From positions 248,001 to 312,000 of the forward strand of contig JACJZJ010000001.1 of NCBI GenBank assembly GCA_020635675.1: DNA of 64,000 nucleotides, read 5' to 3'. The notes beneath the pieces were generated by a model. The model ran no database searches. It was not told where the DNA came from and was given only the letters and a program-made list of their open reading frames with translations. Below, in pieces: positions 1 to 9,933 of the stretch (positions are counted from its first letter, which is position 1; every line of letters begins with the position of its first letter). Source of the DNA: Flavobacteriales bacterium. Its GTDB lineage: Bacteria; Bacteroidota; Bacteroidia; Flavobacteriales_F; PHOS-HE28. A program made the position numbers and the translations under genes.

Positions 1-1550
1 CCGCCCAGTGCGGCGCACATCTCGTCGAGCATCTGCTCGGTGGTGGTCAGGTGGCGTTCGTCGGGAAGGTACCAGGCGGCACCGAGCGAACGGCCACGTG
101 GCACGATGGTGACCTTCACCAGGGGTGAGGCGTGCTCCACCAGCCAGCTGATCGTGGCATGTCCGGCCTCGTGGAATGCGATGTGACGCTTCTCCTCCGT
201 GGTGATGATCTTGTTCTTCTTCTCCAATCCGCCGATCACCCGGTCCACTGCATCGAGGAAGTCCTGTTTGTCGATCACCTTCTTCTTGCGTCGCGCGGCG
301 ATCAGGGCCGCCTCGTTGCAGATGTTGGCGATGTCGGCACCGGAGAAGCCGGGGGTCTGCCGCGCTAGGAACTCCACATCCACGGTGGTGTCCAGTTTCA
401 AAGGCTTCAGGTGCACCTTGAAGATGGCCTGCCGTTCGTTCAGGTCCGGCATGTCCACGAAGATCTGCCGGTCGAACCGGCCGGGGCGCAGGAGCGCGCG
501 GTCCAGCACGTCGGCGCGGTTGGTGGCGCCCAGTATGATCACCCCGGAATTGGTGCCGAAACCGTCCATCTCGGTGAGCAGCTGGTTCAGCGTATTCTCC
601 CGCTCATCGTTCGCGCCCATGCTGATGCTGCGTCCGCGAGCGCGGCCGATGGCGTCGATCTCATCGATGAAGATGATGCTCGGCGCCTTCTCCTTGGCCT
701 GCTTGAAAAGGTCGCGCACGCGGCTCGCGCCCACCCCCACGAACATCTCCACGAAGTCCGATCCGCTGAGGCTGAAGAAGGGCACGTTCGCCTCGCCGGC
801 GATCGCCTTGGCCAGGAGGGTCTTTCCGGTGCCCGGTGGGCCCACGAGCAGCGCCCCCTTGGGGATCTTCGCTCCGAGGTCGGTGTATTTCTTCGGGTTC
901 TTCAGGAAATCGACGATCTCCTGGAGCTCCTCCTTCGCCTCGTCCAATCCGGCCACGTCGTTGAAGGTGATGTTGGTGCTCTTGCCGCCTTCGAACACCT
1001 GCGCGCGGCTCTTGCCGATGTTGAAGATCTGACCACCGGGTCCGCCGCCGCCGCCGATGCGGCGCATGATGAACATCCAGATGGCGGCCATCACCGCGAG
1101 GAAGAGCACCCACTGCAGGATCTCCCGGCCCCAGTTGTCCTGCCGTTTGAAGGAATACCGCACGCCATGCTCCTCATAGTCCTTCTTCAGCTCGTCCTGG
1201 AAGGCGTCTATCGAGCCGATGTTGAAGACGTACTGCGGCCCCGCGGCATTGCTGCCCGTAAGCATCGAGGGGTGCAGTTTGCTCTTGTGCGGTTCCTTGT
1301 CGAGGCTGTCCTTCTTGATGTAGACCTGGGCGACCTCGTCATTGATCACCACCACGCGGTCGACGTCGCCGTGCTGCACCATGGAGGTGTACTCGGTCGG
1401 TTCGATCTCCACGGAGCTTCCGCTCATGGTGAACAGGTTGATCGCCAGGATCACCACGATGATGATGCCGTAGATCCAGTAGAAATTGAAGGAGCGGCGC
1501 GGCTTGCCCTTGTCGTTCCCCGGTCGTTCGTTCTTGTCGTTCTGTTCCAC
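1..1550 (-). CDS. ftsH: ATP-dependent zinc metalloprotease FtsH (C-terminus outside window)
   Basis: FtsH is a membrane-anchored AAA+ protease that degrades misfolded and regulatory membrane proteins. About 516 residues are in the window; the rest of the protease domain lies beyond base 1. Visible are TM1 (about residues 25-42), an extracytoplasmic domain, TM2 (about 139-157), a Gly-rich linker, Walker A GPPGTGKT (about 236), Walker B IIFIDEID (about 290), the SRH region with RPGRFDRQI, and the zinc motif HEAGH (about 458). No ATG is available before the first membrane segment, so I chose the GTG at 1550, which leaves 15 bases after rsfS and gives MEQNDKNE. The rsfS-ftsH pair divergent from birA is a familiar Bacteroidota arrangement. 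It is probably transcribed from the rsfS promoter. Confidence 0.95.
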   Translation of the reverse strand, partial: MEQNDKNERPGNDKGKPRRSFNFYWIYGIIIVVILAINLFTMSGSSVEIEPTEYTSMVQHGDVDRVVVINDEVAQVYIKKDSLDKEPHKSKLHPSMLTGSNAAGPQYVFNIGSIDAFQDELKKDYEEHGVRYSFKRQDNWGREILQWVLFLAVMAAIWMFIMRRIGGGGGPGGQIFNIGKSRAQVFEGGKSTNITFNDVAGLDEAKEELQEIVDFLKNPKKYTDLGAKIPKGALLVGPPGTGKTLLAKAIAGEANVPFFSLSGSDFVEMFVGVGASRVRDLFKQAKEKAPSIIFIDEIDAIGRARGRSISMGANDERENTLNQLLTEMDGFGTNSGVIILGATNRADVLDRALLRPGRFDRQIFVDMPDLNERQAIFKVHLKPLKLDTTVDVEFLARQTPGFSGADIANICNEAALIAARRKKKVIDKQDFLDAVDRVIGGLEKKNKIITTEEKRHIAFHEAGHATISWLVEHASPLVKVTIVPRGRSLGAAWYLPDERHLTTTEQMLDEMCAALG

Positions 1551-1565
1551 TTGCGTCTGTCGTCT

Positions 1566-1940
1566 TCAGGCCACGTTCTCGTAGCGACGGCTCACGGCGT
1601 CGGCCCACAGTTCCTCGATGGCATAGTAGCTGCGTTTGTCCCGATGGAAGATGTGCACCACTACGTCCACGTAATCCATCAGCACCCATTCGGCGATCTG
1701 TATTCCCTCCACGTGCCAGGGCCTTTCACCGGTCCGCTCGCGCGCCACCTTCTCCACGGATCCGGCGATGGACTCCACCTGCCTGTCACTGTCGCCATGG
1801 CAGATGATGAAATGGTCGCAGACCGTGTTCGGCACTCCCCGGAGGTCCAAATGCACGATGTCCTTACCCTTGACCTCCTGGACGCCGGCGATGATGGCGT
1901 CCACCAAGGGAACGCCCAGGGCGCCCGGTGCTCTTTTCAT
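1566..1940 (-). CDS. rsfS: Ribosomal silencing factor RsfS
   Basis: RsfS (RsfA/Iojap family) binds ribosomal protein uL14 and blocks subunit joining when nutrients are scarce. The 124-residue product has the family core: an N-terminal VDAIIAGVQEVKGKDIVHLD strand-helix region, the CDHFIICHGDSDRQV segment, and the WVLMDYVDVVVHIFH signature, which is the uL14-binding face in known structures. Length fits the family (about 105-130 residues). It is the first gene of a minus-strand operon with ftsH (15-base gap). A perfect TAnnTTTG element (TACCTTTG) lies 20 bases before the ATG on the same strand. Confidence 0.95.
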   Translation of the reverse strand: MKRAPGALGVPLVDAIIAGVQEVKGKDIVHLDLRGVPNTVCDHFIICHGDSDRQVESIAGSVEKVARERTGERPWHVEGIQIAEWVLMDYVDVVVHIFHRDKRSYYAIEELWADAVSRRYENVA

Positions 1941-1960
1941 CCAGTGTATCTTGGTCCGTT

Positions 1961-1968
1961 CAAAGGTA
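1961..1968 (-). promoter_or_regulatory. -7 promoter element for rsfS-ftsH
   Basis: On the minus strand the bases read TACCTTTG, an 8/8 match to the Bacteroidota sigma-A -7 consensus TAnnTTTG, ending 20 bases before the rsfS ATG. No convincing -33 TTG is seen at the usual distance. Confidence 0.65.
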
Positions 1969-2012
1969 TCTCAATTCCACCACGACGCCCATCAGCGGGC
2001 GACGCGCGAGGC

Positions 2013-2765
2013 ATGTCAGGACCCAGGATCGGAGCGGAGCGGATCCATCTCGCCACGGTCGACTCCACGAACAAGCATGCTGCCGAACTGCTGGAACGGA
2101 CGGAAGTGCAGCATGGGACCGTCATTCTGGCGGACGCGCAGACCGAAGGGAGAGGTCGACGCGGTGGGGTGTGGCGCTCGATGGAGGGGCGTGATCTGAC
2201 CTTCAGTGTGGTGGTCCTGCCCATTGCGTTGCCTGTCACCGATCAGTTCCGGATGGCCATGGCCGCAGCGCTGGCGGTGCGCGAAGCCGTGGCCCAGGAG
2301 GACGTGCCGCATGTGCGGGTGAAATGGCCGAACGACATCCTGATCGAGGAGCGCAAGGTCGCCGGCATCCTCATCCAGAACGATCTGGTGGGCGACACCA
2401 TCCATCATGCCATCCTTGGCATCGGGGTGAACGTGAACAGCACCGGTCATGATGAAAAGGGTCCTCCTTCGACGAGCATCCGGATGGAGACCGGTCGGGA
2501 CATCGACCGCCTGGCCCTGCTGGAGCGGCTCCTGAACGAGCTCGACCGTCGCTGGACGCAGGTGGAGCGCGATCCCCCCGCGCTCCAGCACGACTATATC
2601 GAGCAACTCTGGGGCCGCGGGCGCTGGTTGCCGATGGAACTGGACGGCCACGCCGTGGAGGCCCGGCCCATCGGGGTGGACCGCGACGGTCGGCTGCTGG
2701 TGGAGCTGAACGATGGCCGTGTGCAGGCCTTCGGCATGGACCGGCTGCGGTTCGGGCCCCGCTGA
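2013..2765 (+). CDS. birA: Biotin--[acetyl-CoA-carboxylase] ligase, monofunctional BirA
   Basis: This enzyme adenylates biotin and transfers it to the carrier lysine of biotin-dependent carboxylases. The 250-residue protein has DSTNKHAAEL near the N-terminus, the biotinyl-AMP loop TEGRGRRGG (about residues 44-52), KWPNDI (about 105), the KVAGIL strand and GIGVNVN. The C-terminal SH3-like domain is present (GRWLPMELDGHAVEARPIGV). There is no N-terminal helix-turn-helix, so it is a pure ligase rather than the E. coli-type ligase/repressor. The ATG at 2013 gives the expected short N-terminus. The open frame continues far upstream antisense to ftsH, but that part has no homology to the family and is a high-GC shadow. 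It is divergent from rsfS with about 72 bases between. Confidence 0.93.
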   Translation: MSGPRIGAERIHLATVDSTNKHAAELLERTEVQHGTVILADAQTEGRGRRGGVWRSMEGRDLTFSVVVLPIALPVTDQFRMAMAAALAVREAVAQEDVPHVRVKWPNDILIEERKVAGILIQNDLVGDTIHHAILGIGVNVNSTGHDEKGPPSTSIRMETGRDIDRLALLERLLNELDRRWTQVERDPPALQHDYIEQLWGRGRWLPMELDGHAVEARPIGVDRDGRLLVELNDGRVQAFGMDRLRFGPR

Positions 2766-2772
2766 CGACCAC

Positions 2773-2802
2773 TTGGCCGATACCGAAAACCGCCTATCTT
2801 TG
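2773..2802 (+). promoter_or_regulatory. Promoter of rpmH (TTG-N19-TATCTTTG)
   Basis: A -33 TTG at 2773-2775 and a -7 TATCTTTG at 2795-2802 are separated by 19 bases. Both the elements and the spacing match the Bacteroidota primary sigma factor consensus (TTG, 17-23 bases, TAnnTTTG). The -7 element ends 29 bases before the rpmH ATG. This is the best-formed promoter in the window. Confidence 0.8.
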
Positions 2803-2831
2803 CCGCCCCGAACAAACGACCCCGAGGTCCC

Positions 2832-2990
2832 ATGAAACGCACCTTCCAGCCCAGCCGCCGCAAGCGCGCCAACAAACATGGCTTCCGCGAGCGCATGAGC
2901 ACTCCCGCAGGCCGGGCCATCCTGTCCGGACGCCGCAGGCAGGGGCGCAGGAAGCTCACCACGAGCGACGAGACCGGCGGAAGGAAGTAA
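2832..2990 (+). CDS. rpmH: 50S ribosomal protein bL34
   Basis: The 52-residue, strongly basic protein begins MKRTFQPSRRKRANKHGF and continues with RMSTPAGRAILSGRRRQGRRKL, the standard bL34 sequence. It is a structural protein of the large ribosomal subunit. The family is usually 44-53 residues; this copy carries a short C-terminal tail (TTSDETGGRK), as in other Bacteroidota. It stands as a single-gene transcription unit with its own promoter (2773-2802) and a Rho-independent terminator (3013-3035). It is not next to rnpA or dnaA here. Confidence 0.97.
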   Translation: MKRTFQPSRRKRANKHGFRERMSTPAGRAILSGRRRQGRRKLTTSDETGGRK

Positions 2991-3012
2991 GGCTCACTGA
3001 ACACTGCTTGGA

Positions 3013-3035
3013 AGGGGGCCTCGGCCCCCTTTTTT
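3013..3035 (+). terminator. Rho-independent terminator after rpmH
   Basis: A GC-only stem AGGGGG/CCCCCT (3013-3018 with 3025-3030), whose loop CCTCGG can pair further, is followed by a T run at 3030-3035. It lies 22 bases after the rpmH stop and abuts the stop codon of the convergent hydrolase gene. The opposite strand has only a short pyrimidine tract, so it works mainly for rpmH. Confidence 0.85.
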
Positions 3036-3880
3036 CATGCCCCCAGACGGGCGGCCAGAAGTCGGGCCACCTCGGGAATGAGCACCACGTGACCGGTCTC
3101 CACCACGTCGAGGGTCACTTGTTGCGGGGCGCGCCGCTGCAACCGGCGGCCCAATACGGGCGGGATCACCCGGTCGTGGCGGCCGAAGATCAGATGGGCC
3201 ACGCTCTGATGCTGCTTCAGGTGTGCGGCCACGAGACCCGGACGCGGTTCGATCCGGCGGAAGCACAGCCAGACATCGTGCACCAGTTCGCGTTTCTCCC
3301 GGGTGTCGGTCTGGCCGAGCAGAAAGCGGAACATGCGGTCGTTCATCAGGCCCGTTCCATGCAGCAGCCGCATCACGCGATGCACGCCCTGCGGCCGGTC
3401 GACGAAGCGCCCATACAGCTGTCTTCCCAAGGGCAGGCCCGCGATCCCTCGATACCAGGGGCGATGCTTCAGACCGTCCGGTGCCAGGAGCACCAGCCGC
3501 GCGATGCGCCCCGGCATCGACTCCTCCAGGGACAGCGCGATGCGTCCGCCCAGGCTGTAGCCGATCACCGTCAGGCGCTCCGAGCCACGTTCGTCCGCGA
3601 AGGCGGTGAAGAACGCGGCCAGTTCCTGCGGGGCGAAGGGATGCACGGCACGCTCCTTCACATGTGGGCTTGCCCCATGGAACGGCAGGTCGAAGGCGTG
3701 GATGGTGAAACGATCGCCCAGGGCTTCCTCCAGCACAGCGAAGTCTTCCCCCGTCCGTCCAAAGCCGTGGAACGCGAGAGCCTGCTCCGGTCCGTGCCCG
3801 AAGCTGCGGTAGGCGAGGGTGAGGCCGTGGGTGAAGGAGGCGGGAGCGGACACGGCGCAAAGGTCGGGTGGGGTGGTCAT
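3035..3880 (-). CDS. Alpha/beta-fold hydrolase
   Basis: A 281-residue serine hydrolase of the alpha/beta fold. The oxyanion-hole region reads LAFHGFGRTGEDF (about residues 36-48). The nucleophile elbow is GYSLGG (Ser about 108). A typical acid segment GRHDRVIPP follows near residue 226 and the catalytic histidine is in ETGHVVLIPE near 262. No signal peptide is seen, so it is cytoplasmic. The substrate cannot be read from the sequence. The GYSLGGRIAL elbow resembles MenH, the one menaquinone step missing from the men operon at 47-54 kb, but the similarity is generic and I do not assign it. It is convergent with rpmH and divergent from carB. Confidence 0.85.
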   Translation of the reverse strand: MTTPPDLCAVSAPASFTHGLTLAYRSFGHGPEQALAFHGFGRTGEDFAVLEEALGDRFTIHAFDLPFHGASPHVKERAVHPFAPQELAAFFTAFADERGSERLTVIGYSLGGRIALSLEESMPGRIARLVLLAPDGLKHRPWYRGIAGLPLGRQLYGRFVDRPQGVHRVMRLLHGTGLMNDRMFRFLLGQTDTREKRELVHDVWLCFRRIEPRPGLVAAHLKQHQSVAHLIFGRHDRVIPPVLGRRLQRRAPQQVTLDVVETGHVVLIPEVARLLAARLGA

Positions 3881-3992
3881 GCGGACATGCGCTCATGGGT
3901 ACATGGGCCGATGAACAGCTGCGCACATGGCATTTCTTCTCCACGATCCCCGTCCTTTCTCCACATCTCCTCGGGCGGGAACGATGGCAGGT

Positions 3993-4000
3993 TAGTTTTG
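3993..4000 (+). promoter_or_regulatory. -7 promoter element for carB
   Basis: TAGTTTTG is an 8/8 match to TAnnTTTG and ends 59 bases before the carB ATG. The -33 region has no clear TTG. The roughly 50-base leader makes this one of the few longer 5' UTRs in the window. Confidence 0.6.
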
Positions 4001-4059
4001 CGCCCCGGGTCCGCCATGGTTCCGGTCCCGGAACGACGGCGGACGGTATCCCCCCGGAC

Positions 4060-6870
<2,811 letters not shown>

Positions 6871-6938
6871 GTCCTTGGAGGCGTATTCGTGCCCCAATAC
6901 CTGGCTGGCCAAAAGGTAGGTCTATGGCTCACCCCGCT

Positions 6939-6946
6939 TACCTTGA
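6939..6946 (+). promoter_or_regulatory. Possible -7 element close to the RibD-like start
   Basis: TACCTTGA is a 6/8 match to TAnnTTTG and ends 5 bases before the ATG at 6952. It is weak alone but matches the position of better elements at other genes in this window. Confidence 0.35.
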
Positions 6947-6951
6947 CCCTC

Positions 6952-7488
6952 ATGCCGAGCACCTGCTCCGTGTTCTGTGGCGTCAGCATCGATGGTTTCA
7001 TCGCCCGCACCGATGGGGCGCTCGATTTCCTGGAGGGCGACGGCACGGCGGAGATGGGTGACCACGGCTACGAGGCCTTCATGGCGGGGATCGATGCCAT
7101 CGTCATGGGTCGCCACTCGTTCGAGAAGGTGCTGTCCTTCGATACATGGCCGTATGCCAAGCCGGTGGTCGTGCTCAGCAGCGGTCCGGTGGACCTGTCG
7201 GCCGCGCAGGCGCGCGGCGCCAATGTGGCATGCATGAACGCATCGCCCGAGGAGGTCGTCGCGCAGCTGGCCGCCCGGGACCTCTACCATCTCTATGTGG
7301 ACGGTGGCATCACCGTGCAGCGCTTCCTCCGCACCGGGCGGATCGATCGCCTCATCGTCACGCGGCTTCCCGTGCTCATCGGGCAGGGCATCCCGCTGTT
7401 CGGCCCGCTCGAGAAGGACATCCGTTTCAAGCTCGTCGCCAGTCGCAGCTTTCCGGGAGGCCTGGTGCAGAGCGAATATGTGCGGTGA
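6952..7488 (+). CDS. RibD C-terminal/dihydrofolate reductase-like protein
   Basis: A 178-residue protein of the RibD_C (YyaP/YwjB) family, with a dihydrofolate reductase-like fold and predicted NAD(P)H-dependent reduction of an unknown substrate. Seen are CSVFCGVSIDGFIARTDGALDFL at the N-terminus (given here as the strand-loop around residues 5-27), the MGRHSFEKVLSF nucleotide-binding strand near residue 48, LYVDGGITVQRFL near 118 and the C-terminal LPVLIGQGIPLFG. The ATG at 6952 begins directly before the family's first strand; a GTG at 6889 would add 21 residues without family resemblance. No operon partner is evident: carB ends 81 bases upstream and the DUF1801 gene begins 111 bases downstream. 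Confidence 0.85.
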   Translation: MPSTCSVFCGVSIDGFIARTDGALDFLEGDGTAEMGDHGYEAFMAGIDAIVMGRHSFEKVLSFDTWPYAKPVVVLSSGPVDLSAAQARGANVACMNASPEEVVAQLAARDLYHLYVDGGITVQRFLRTGRIDRLIVTRLPVLIGQGIPLFGPLEKDIRFKLVASRSFPGGLVQSEYVR

Positions 7489-7599
7489 GGGGAACGGTCC
7501 GTCCGGCCCGAACCTTTGCACCTGCTCGCTGGCCTCTTCTTCTGCTCGGCATCTGAGACTACCTTGTCCGAACGCGGCGTCCAAAGGGCGCACGCGACC

Positions 7600-8088
7600 A
7601 TGCCACCCACCAAGACAACAGCCCCAACTGCTGCTTCCGCTGAAGCGCAGATCACCACGATCCTTTCCAAGTTCGCGGCCAAGGACCAGCAACTGATCCG
7701 GGCCGTGCGCAAGGCCCTGCAGAAGCGCTTCCCCACGGCGAACGAGCTGGTGTACGACTACGCCCGGAACTTCGTGATCGGCTACTCGCCCACGCAGGCC
7801 GGCGGGCAGGGCATCGCCGCACTGAGCGCCGACGCGGGGGGCGTCCGTCTCTACCTGACCAACGGAGCCAGCCTTCCGGATCCGCACAAGCTCCTCCAGG
7901 GCAAAGCGCAGGCCCGCTACCTGCCACTGGGGTCGGCTGCGGTGCTGCTTCGGCCCGAGGTGGAGGCGCTCTTTGTCGCCGCGGAGAAAAGCGCCAAGGT
8001 CCCTCTGGCCGCATCGGGTCGCGGGGAGGTGATCATCAAGCCGGGCGCAGCAGAAAAGAAGCCGCGGAAGAAGGCGCCGCAGCGCTAG
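7600..8088 (+). CDS. DUF1801 (YdhG-like) domain protein
   Basis: A 162-residue cytoplasmic protein with the DUF1801 fold. The characteristic core is present: NELVYDYARNFVIGYSPT (about residues 48-65), GGVRLYLTNGASLPDPHKLLQG (described by its ends, about 84-105), and ARYLPLGSAAVLLRPEVEAL. The N-terminus is Thr/Ala-rich and the C-terminus ends in a basic tail (KKPRKKAPQR). The family function is not established; some members resemble frataxin-like or iron-related folds. I chose the ATG at 7600 because the upstream alternative at 7516 adds a stretch with no family similarity. The gene ends overlapping the convergent DUF4386 gene by 4 bases. Confidence 0.8.
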   Translation: MPPTKTTAPTAASAEAQITTILSKFAAKDQQLIRAVRKALQKRFPTANELVYDYARNFVIGYSPTQAGGQGIAALSADAGGVRLYLTNGASLPDPHKLLQGKAQARYLPLGSAAVLLRPEVEALFVAAEKSAKVPLAASGRGEVIIKPGAAEKKPRKKAPQR

Positions 8089-8705
8089 GCCGTCGCTTCC
8101 CTGCCCCCCTTCACCAGCAGCCACACCGCCAGCGCCATCTCGCCGAAGATGCTCGGCACGGCCACCAGCGCGAGGAAGATGGAGGCGTGGTCCGCGTAGT
8201 TGGGCAGCAGGAAATGGGCACACGTGTCCACCGCGTACATGACGCCGGCGATCGCCAGGAAGATGGCGATGAGGCGCGGCCGCCCGAGGATCCGGCCCAG
8301 CAGCACCAGGTGGATGCCGAAGAAGAACAGGCCGATCAGCCAGACGGTGTTGAAGACGTGCACCTGATGCAGGATCGCCTCCGCGGTGCTTTGCTCCAAG
8401 GCCAGGGGCAGGGCGAAGATGGCCACGGCCATGATCGCGGCGTGCATCATGCGGAAGAGCATGCTGGGCAGTGTGAGCGGATGGTCCTTGAAAAGCATGT
8501 AGAGCGCCCAGGCCACCACCACATCGAACACCACCGTGACCAGGAACGCGACGATGCCGGCGCGCACCATCATGTGTTGTCCGGTGATCGCACCCACGGG
8601 GTCGGCTTTGATGCGTTCGACCACCCCGAAGTTGGCGAAGATGGCGGCGAAGAAGATGATCCAGTAGCTGATGCCGGCGATGCGGGCGAAGTTGCGGTTT
8701 GTCAT
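8085..8705 (-). CDS. DUF4386-type integral membrane protein
   Basis: A 206-residue membrane protein with about six hydrophobic helices, starting near residues 9-24 (ISYWIIFFAAIFANFG) and ending in FLALVAVPSIFGEMALAVWLLV. The order of segments, the ARIAGISYW start and the DPVGAI loop fit the DUF4386 family, whose function is unknown. The first ATG of the frame (8744) would add 13 residues; I prefer 8705 because MTNRNFARIAGI is the usual family start. It is convergent with the DUF1801 gene (4-base overlap) and not obviously co-transcribed with the GNAT gene upstream, about 100 bases away. Confidence 0.75.
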   Translation of the reverse strand: MTNRNFARIAGISYWIIFFAAIFANFGVVERIKADPVGAITGQHMMVRAGIVAFLVTVVFDVVVAWALYMLFKDHPLTLPSMLFRMMHAAIMAVAIFALPLALEQSTAEAILHQVHVFNTVWLIGLFFFGIHLVLLGRILGRPRLIAIFLAIAGVMYAVDTCAHFLLPNYADHASIFLALVAVPSIFGEMALAVWLLVKGGREATA

Positions 8706-8804
8706 GGTGGGAAGGTCGTTCGGTGCGTCGTGATAATAGCACATATCCCAGGAGCGGACCTGGCGACAGGCGCTCGGACAGAGGTGGTCAGTACCCCGGC
8801 GCGT

Positions 8805-9299
8805 TCAGAGCCGCTTCTCCATGCATACGCTGTTCGCCACGCCGACATACGGCCCGTAGTTCGGGATGGTCGCATAGCCGCGATCGGTGTACAGCGCGAT
8901 GGCTTCCGGTTGCCTGCGCCCCGTCTCCAGGACACATCGCGTACGACCCAGCTCGCGGGCCCATTGCTCCAGTTCGCTCAAGGTCCTTGTGCCGAGTCCC
9001 TTTCCCCGGAGCGCGGGCAGGGTGAACATGCGTTTGATCTCGACGGCATCCTCCGCGAAGCGCTTGAAGGCGCCGCACGCGACCGGTCGATCACCGACGA
9101 AGACCACGACGGCATGCCGGATCGCGTCCAACGTGTTGAACGTCGCGTAGAACCCGTGGTCCTTGCCATCGCGGACCGCCAGGTCGTGGTCCAGTTCGGC
9201 GACGAGCGCCTTGAAAGCGGGATCGTGCGAATTGGTGCGGTGCACGCGGAACACGTCCGCCCCCGGCACTACCTGTGGACCCTTCGCCGCCGGGTTCAT
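8805..9299 (-). CDS. GNAT family N-acetyltransferase
   Basis: A 164-residue protein of the GCN5-related acetyltransferase fold, which transfers acetyl from acetyl-CoA to an amine. Motif A is clear: VEIKRMFTLPALRGKGLGTR (about residues 87-106), with the acyl-CoA pyrophosphate loop RGKGLG. Motif B follows as CVLETGRRQPEAIALYTDRGY, and the protein ends in a typical beta-strand (VANSVCMEKRL). The substrate is not predictable. Its ATG overlaps the stop of the upstream AHSA1-like gene as ATGA, so the two are translationally coupled. Confidence 0.88.
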   Translation of the reverse strand: MNPAAKGPQVVPGADVFRVHRTNSHDPAFKALVAELDHDLAVRDGKDHGFYATFNTLDAIRHAVVVFVGDRPVACGAFKRFAEDAVEIKRMFTLPALRGKGLGTRTLSELEQWARELGRTRCVLETGRRQPEAIALYTDRGYATIPNYGPYVGVANSVCMEKRL

Positions 9300-9784
9300 G
9301 CGGCGCCGTCGGGGATCTCCGGCTCCACCAACTTGGCCAGTTGTTCCAGCGACTCCTGCCAGCCGAGGTAGCAGGCTTCCTCCGGGATCATGGCGGGAAT
9401 ACCCTCCTGCACGACATGGACCTCCGTGCCCATGGCGCCCGGCTTGAACGTCCAGGTGGTACGCATCTCACCGGGCAGTCCCGGATCGTCGAAGATGTCG
9501 GTGGCCACGATGCGTTCGCCCGGGACCAGTTCCACATACTTGCCGCCGAAGGAATGGCCGTTGCCCGTGCTGAAGTTCGTGAAGGACATCCTGTAGGTGC
9601 CGCCCACTTGCGCGTCGAGGTGGTGCACGGTGCAGGTGAAGCCGTGGGGCGGCAGCCACTTGCAATTGGCGGCGGGATCGAGCACGGCCCTGTAGATGCG
9701 TTCGGCGGGCGCTTTCAGCACACGGTGCAGGCGCACGGTGCCGGTGGTTGTGGCTTTTTGGCTGGTCTCCGGTGTGGTGGTCAT
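9296..9784 (-). CDS. SRPBCC/AHSA1-like ligand-binding domain protein
   Basis: A 162-residue protein of the START-like SRPBCC fold, AHSA1/ActivatorHsp90 C-terminal class. It shows VRLHRVLKAPAERIYRAVLD near the N-terminus, WLPPHGFTCTVHHLDAQVGG, and the C-terminal helix with ACYLGWQESLEQLAKLVE, all family hallmarks. These proteins bind hydrophobic ligands or act as small enzymes; the function here is unknown. The ATG at 9784 puts the domain about 16 residues from the start; the longer frame adds 39 atypical residues. It overlaps the downstream GNAT gene by 4 bases. Confidence 0.85.
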   Translation of the reverse strand: MTTTPETSQKATTTGTVRLHRVLKAPAERIYRAVLDPAANCKWLPPHGFTCTVHHLDAQVGGTYRMSFTNFSTGNGHSFGGKYVELVPGERIVATDIFDDPGLPGEMRTTWTFKPGAMGTEVHVVQEGIPAMIPEEACYLGWQESLEQLAKLVEPEIPDGAA

Positions 9785-9910
9785 GGTCGTGGAATAGCGA
9801 GGATGAAGGTAGCCGGCCATTTGGGGATCCGGAGGAGCCGACGCTCCATTAAACCTCGTCCCGTCACATTGGTCGCAGCATGGCAGGCCAGCGCCCCGCA
9901 CCGGGCGCGG

Positions 9911-9918
9911 TACCTTGC
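9911..9918 (+). promoter_or_regulatory. Possible -7 element before the arylsulfotransferase gene
   Basis: TACCTTGC (6/8 to TAnnTTTG) ends 15 bases before the ATG at 9934. No -33 TTG is visible. Weak evidence by itself. Confidence 0.35.
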
Positions 9919-9933
9919 GCCGACCGACCTGTC

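Noticed and set aside
411..2765. A 784-codon plus-strand open frame joining sequence antisense to ftsH and rsfS with birA
   Set aside because: Only the last 250 residues (from the ATG at 2013) match a family. The upstream part is antisense to ftsH and rsfS and low in family content, a common artefact in GC-rich DNA.
3035..3880. Alpha/beta hydrolase as the missing MenH
   Set aside because: The elbow GYSLGG is shared by many hydrolases; the gene is 43 kb from the men operon and lacks any other supporting sign.
9785..9933. Short plus-strand frame upstream of the arylsulfotransferase start (from 9880)
   Set aside because: It only adds an N-terminus that lacks a signal peptide; the start at 9934 gives a normal one.
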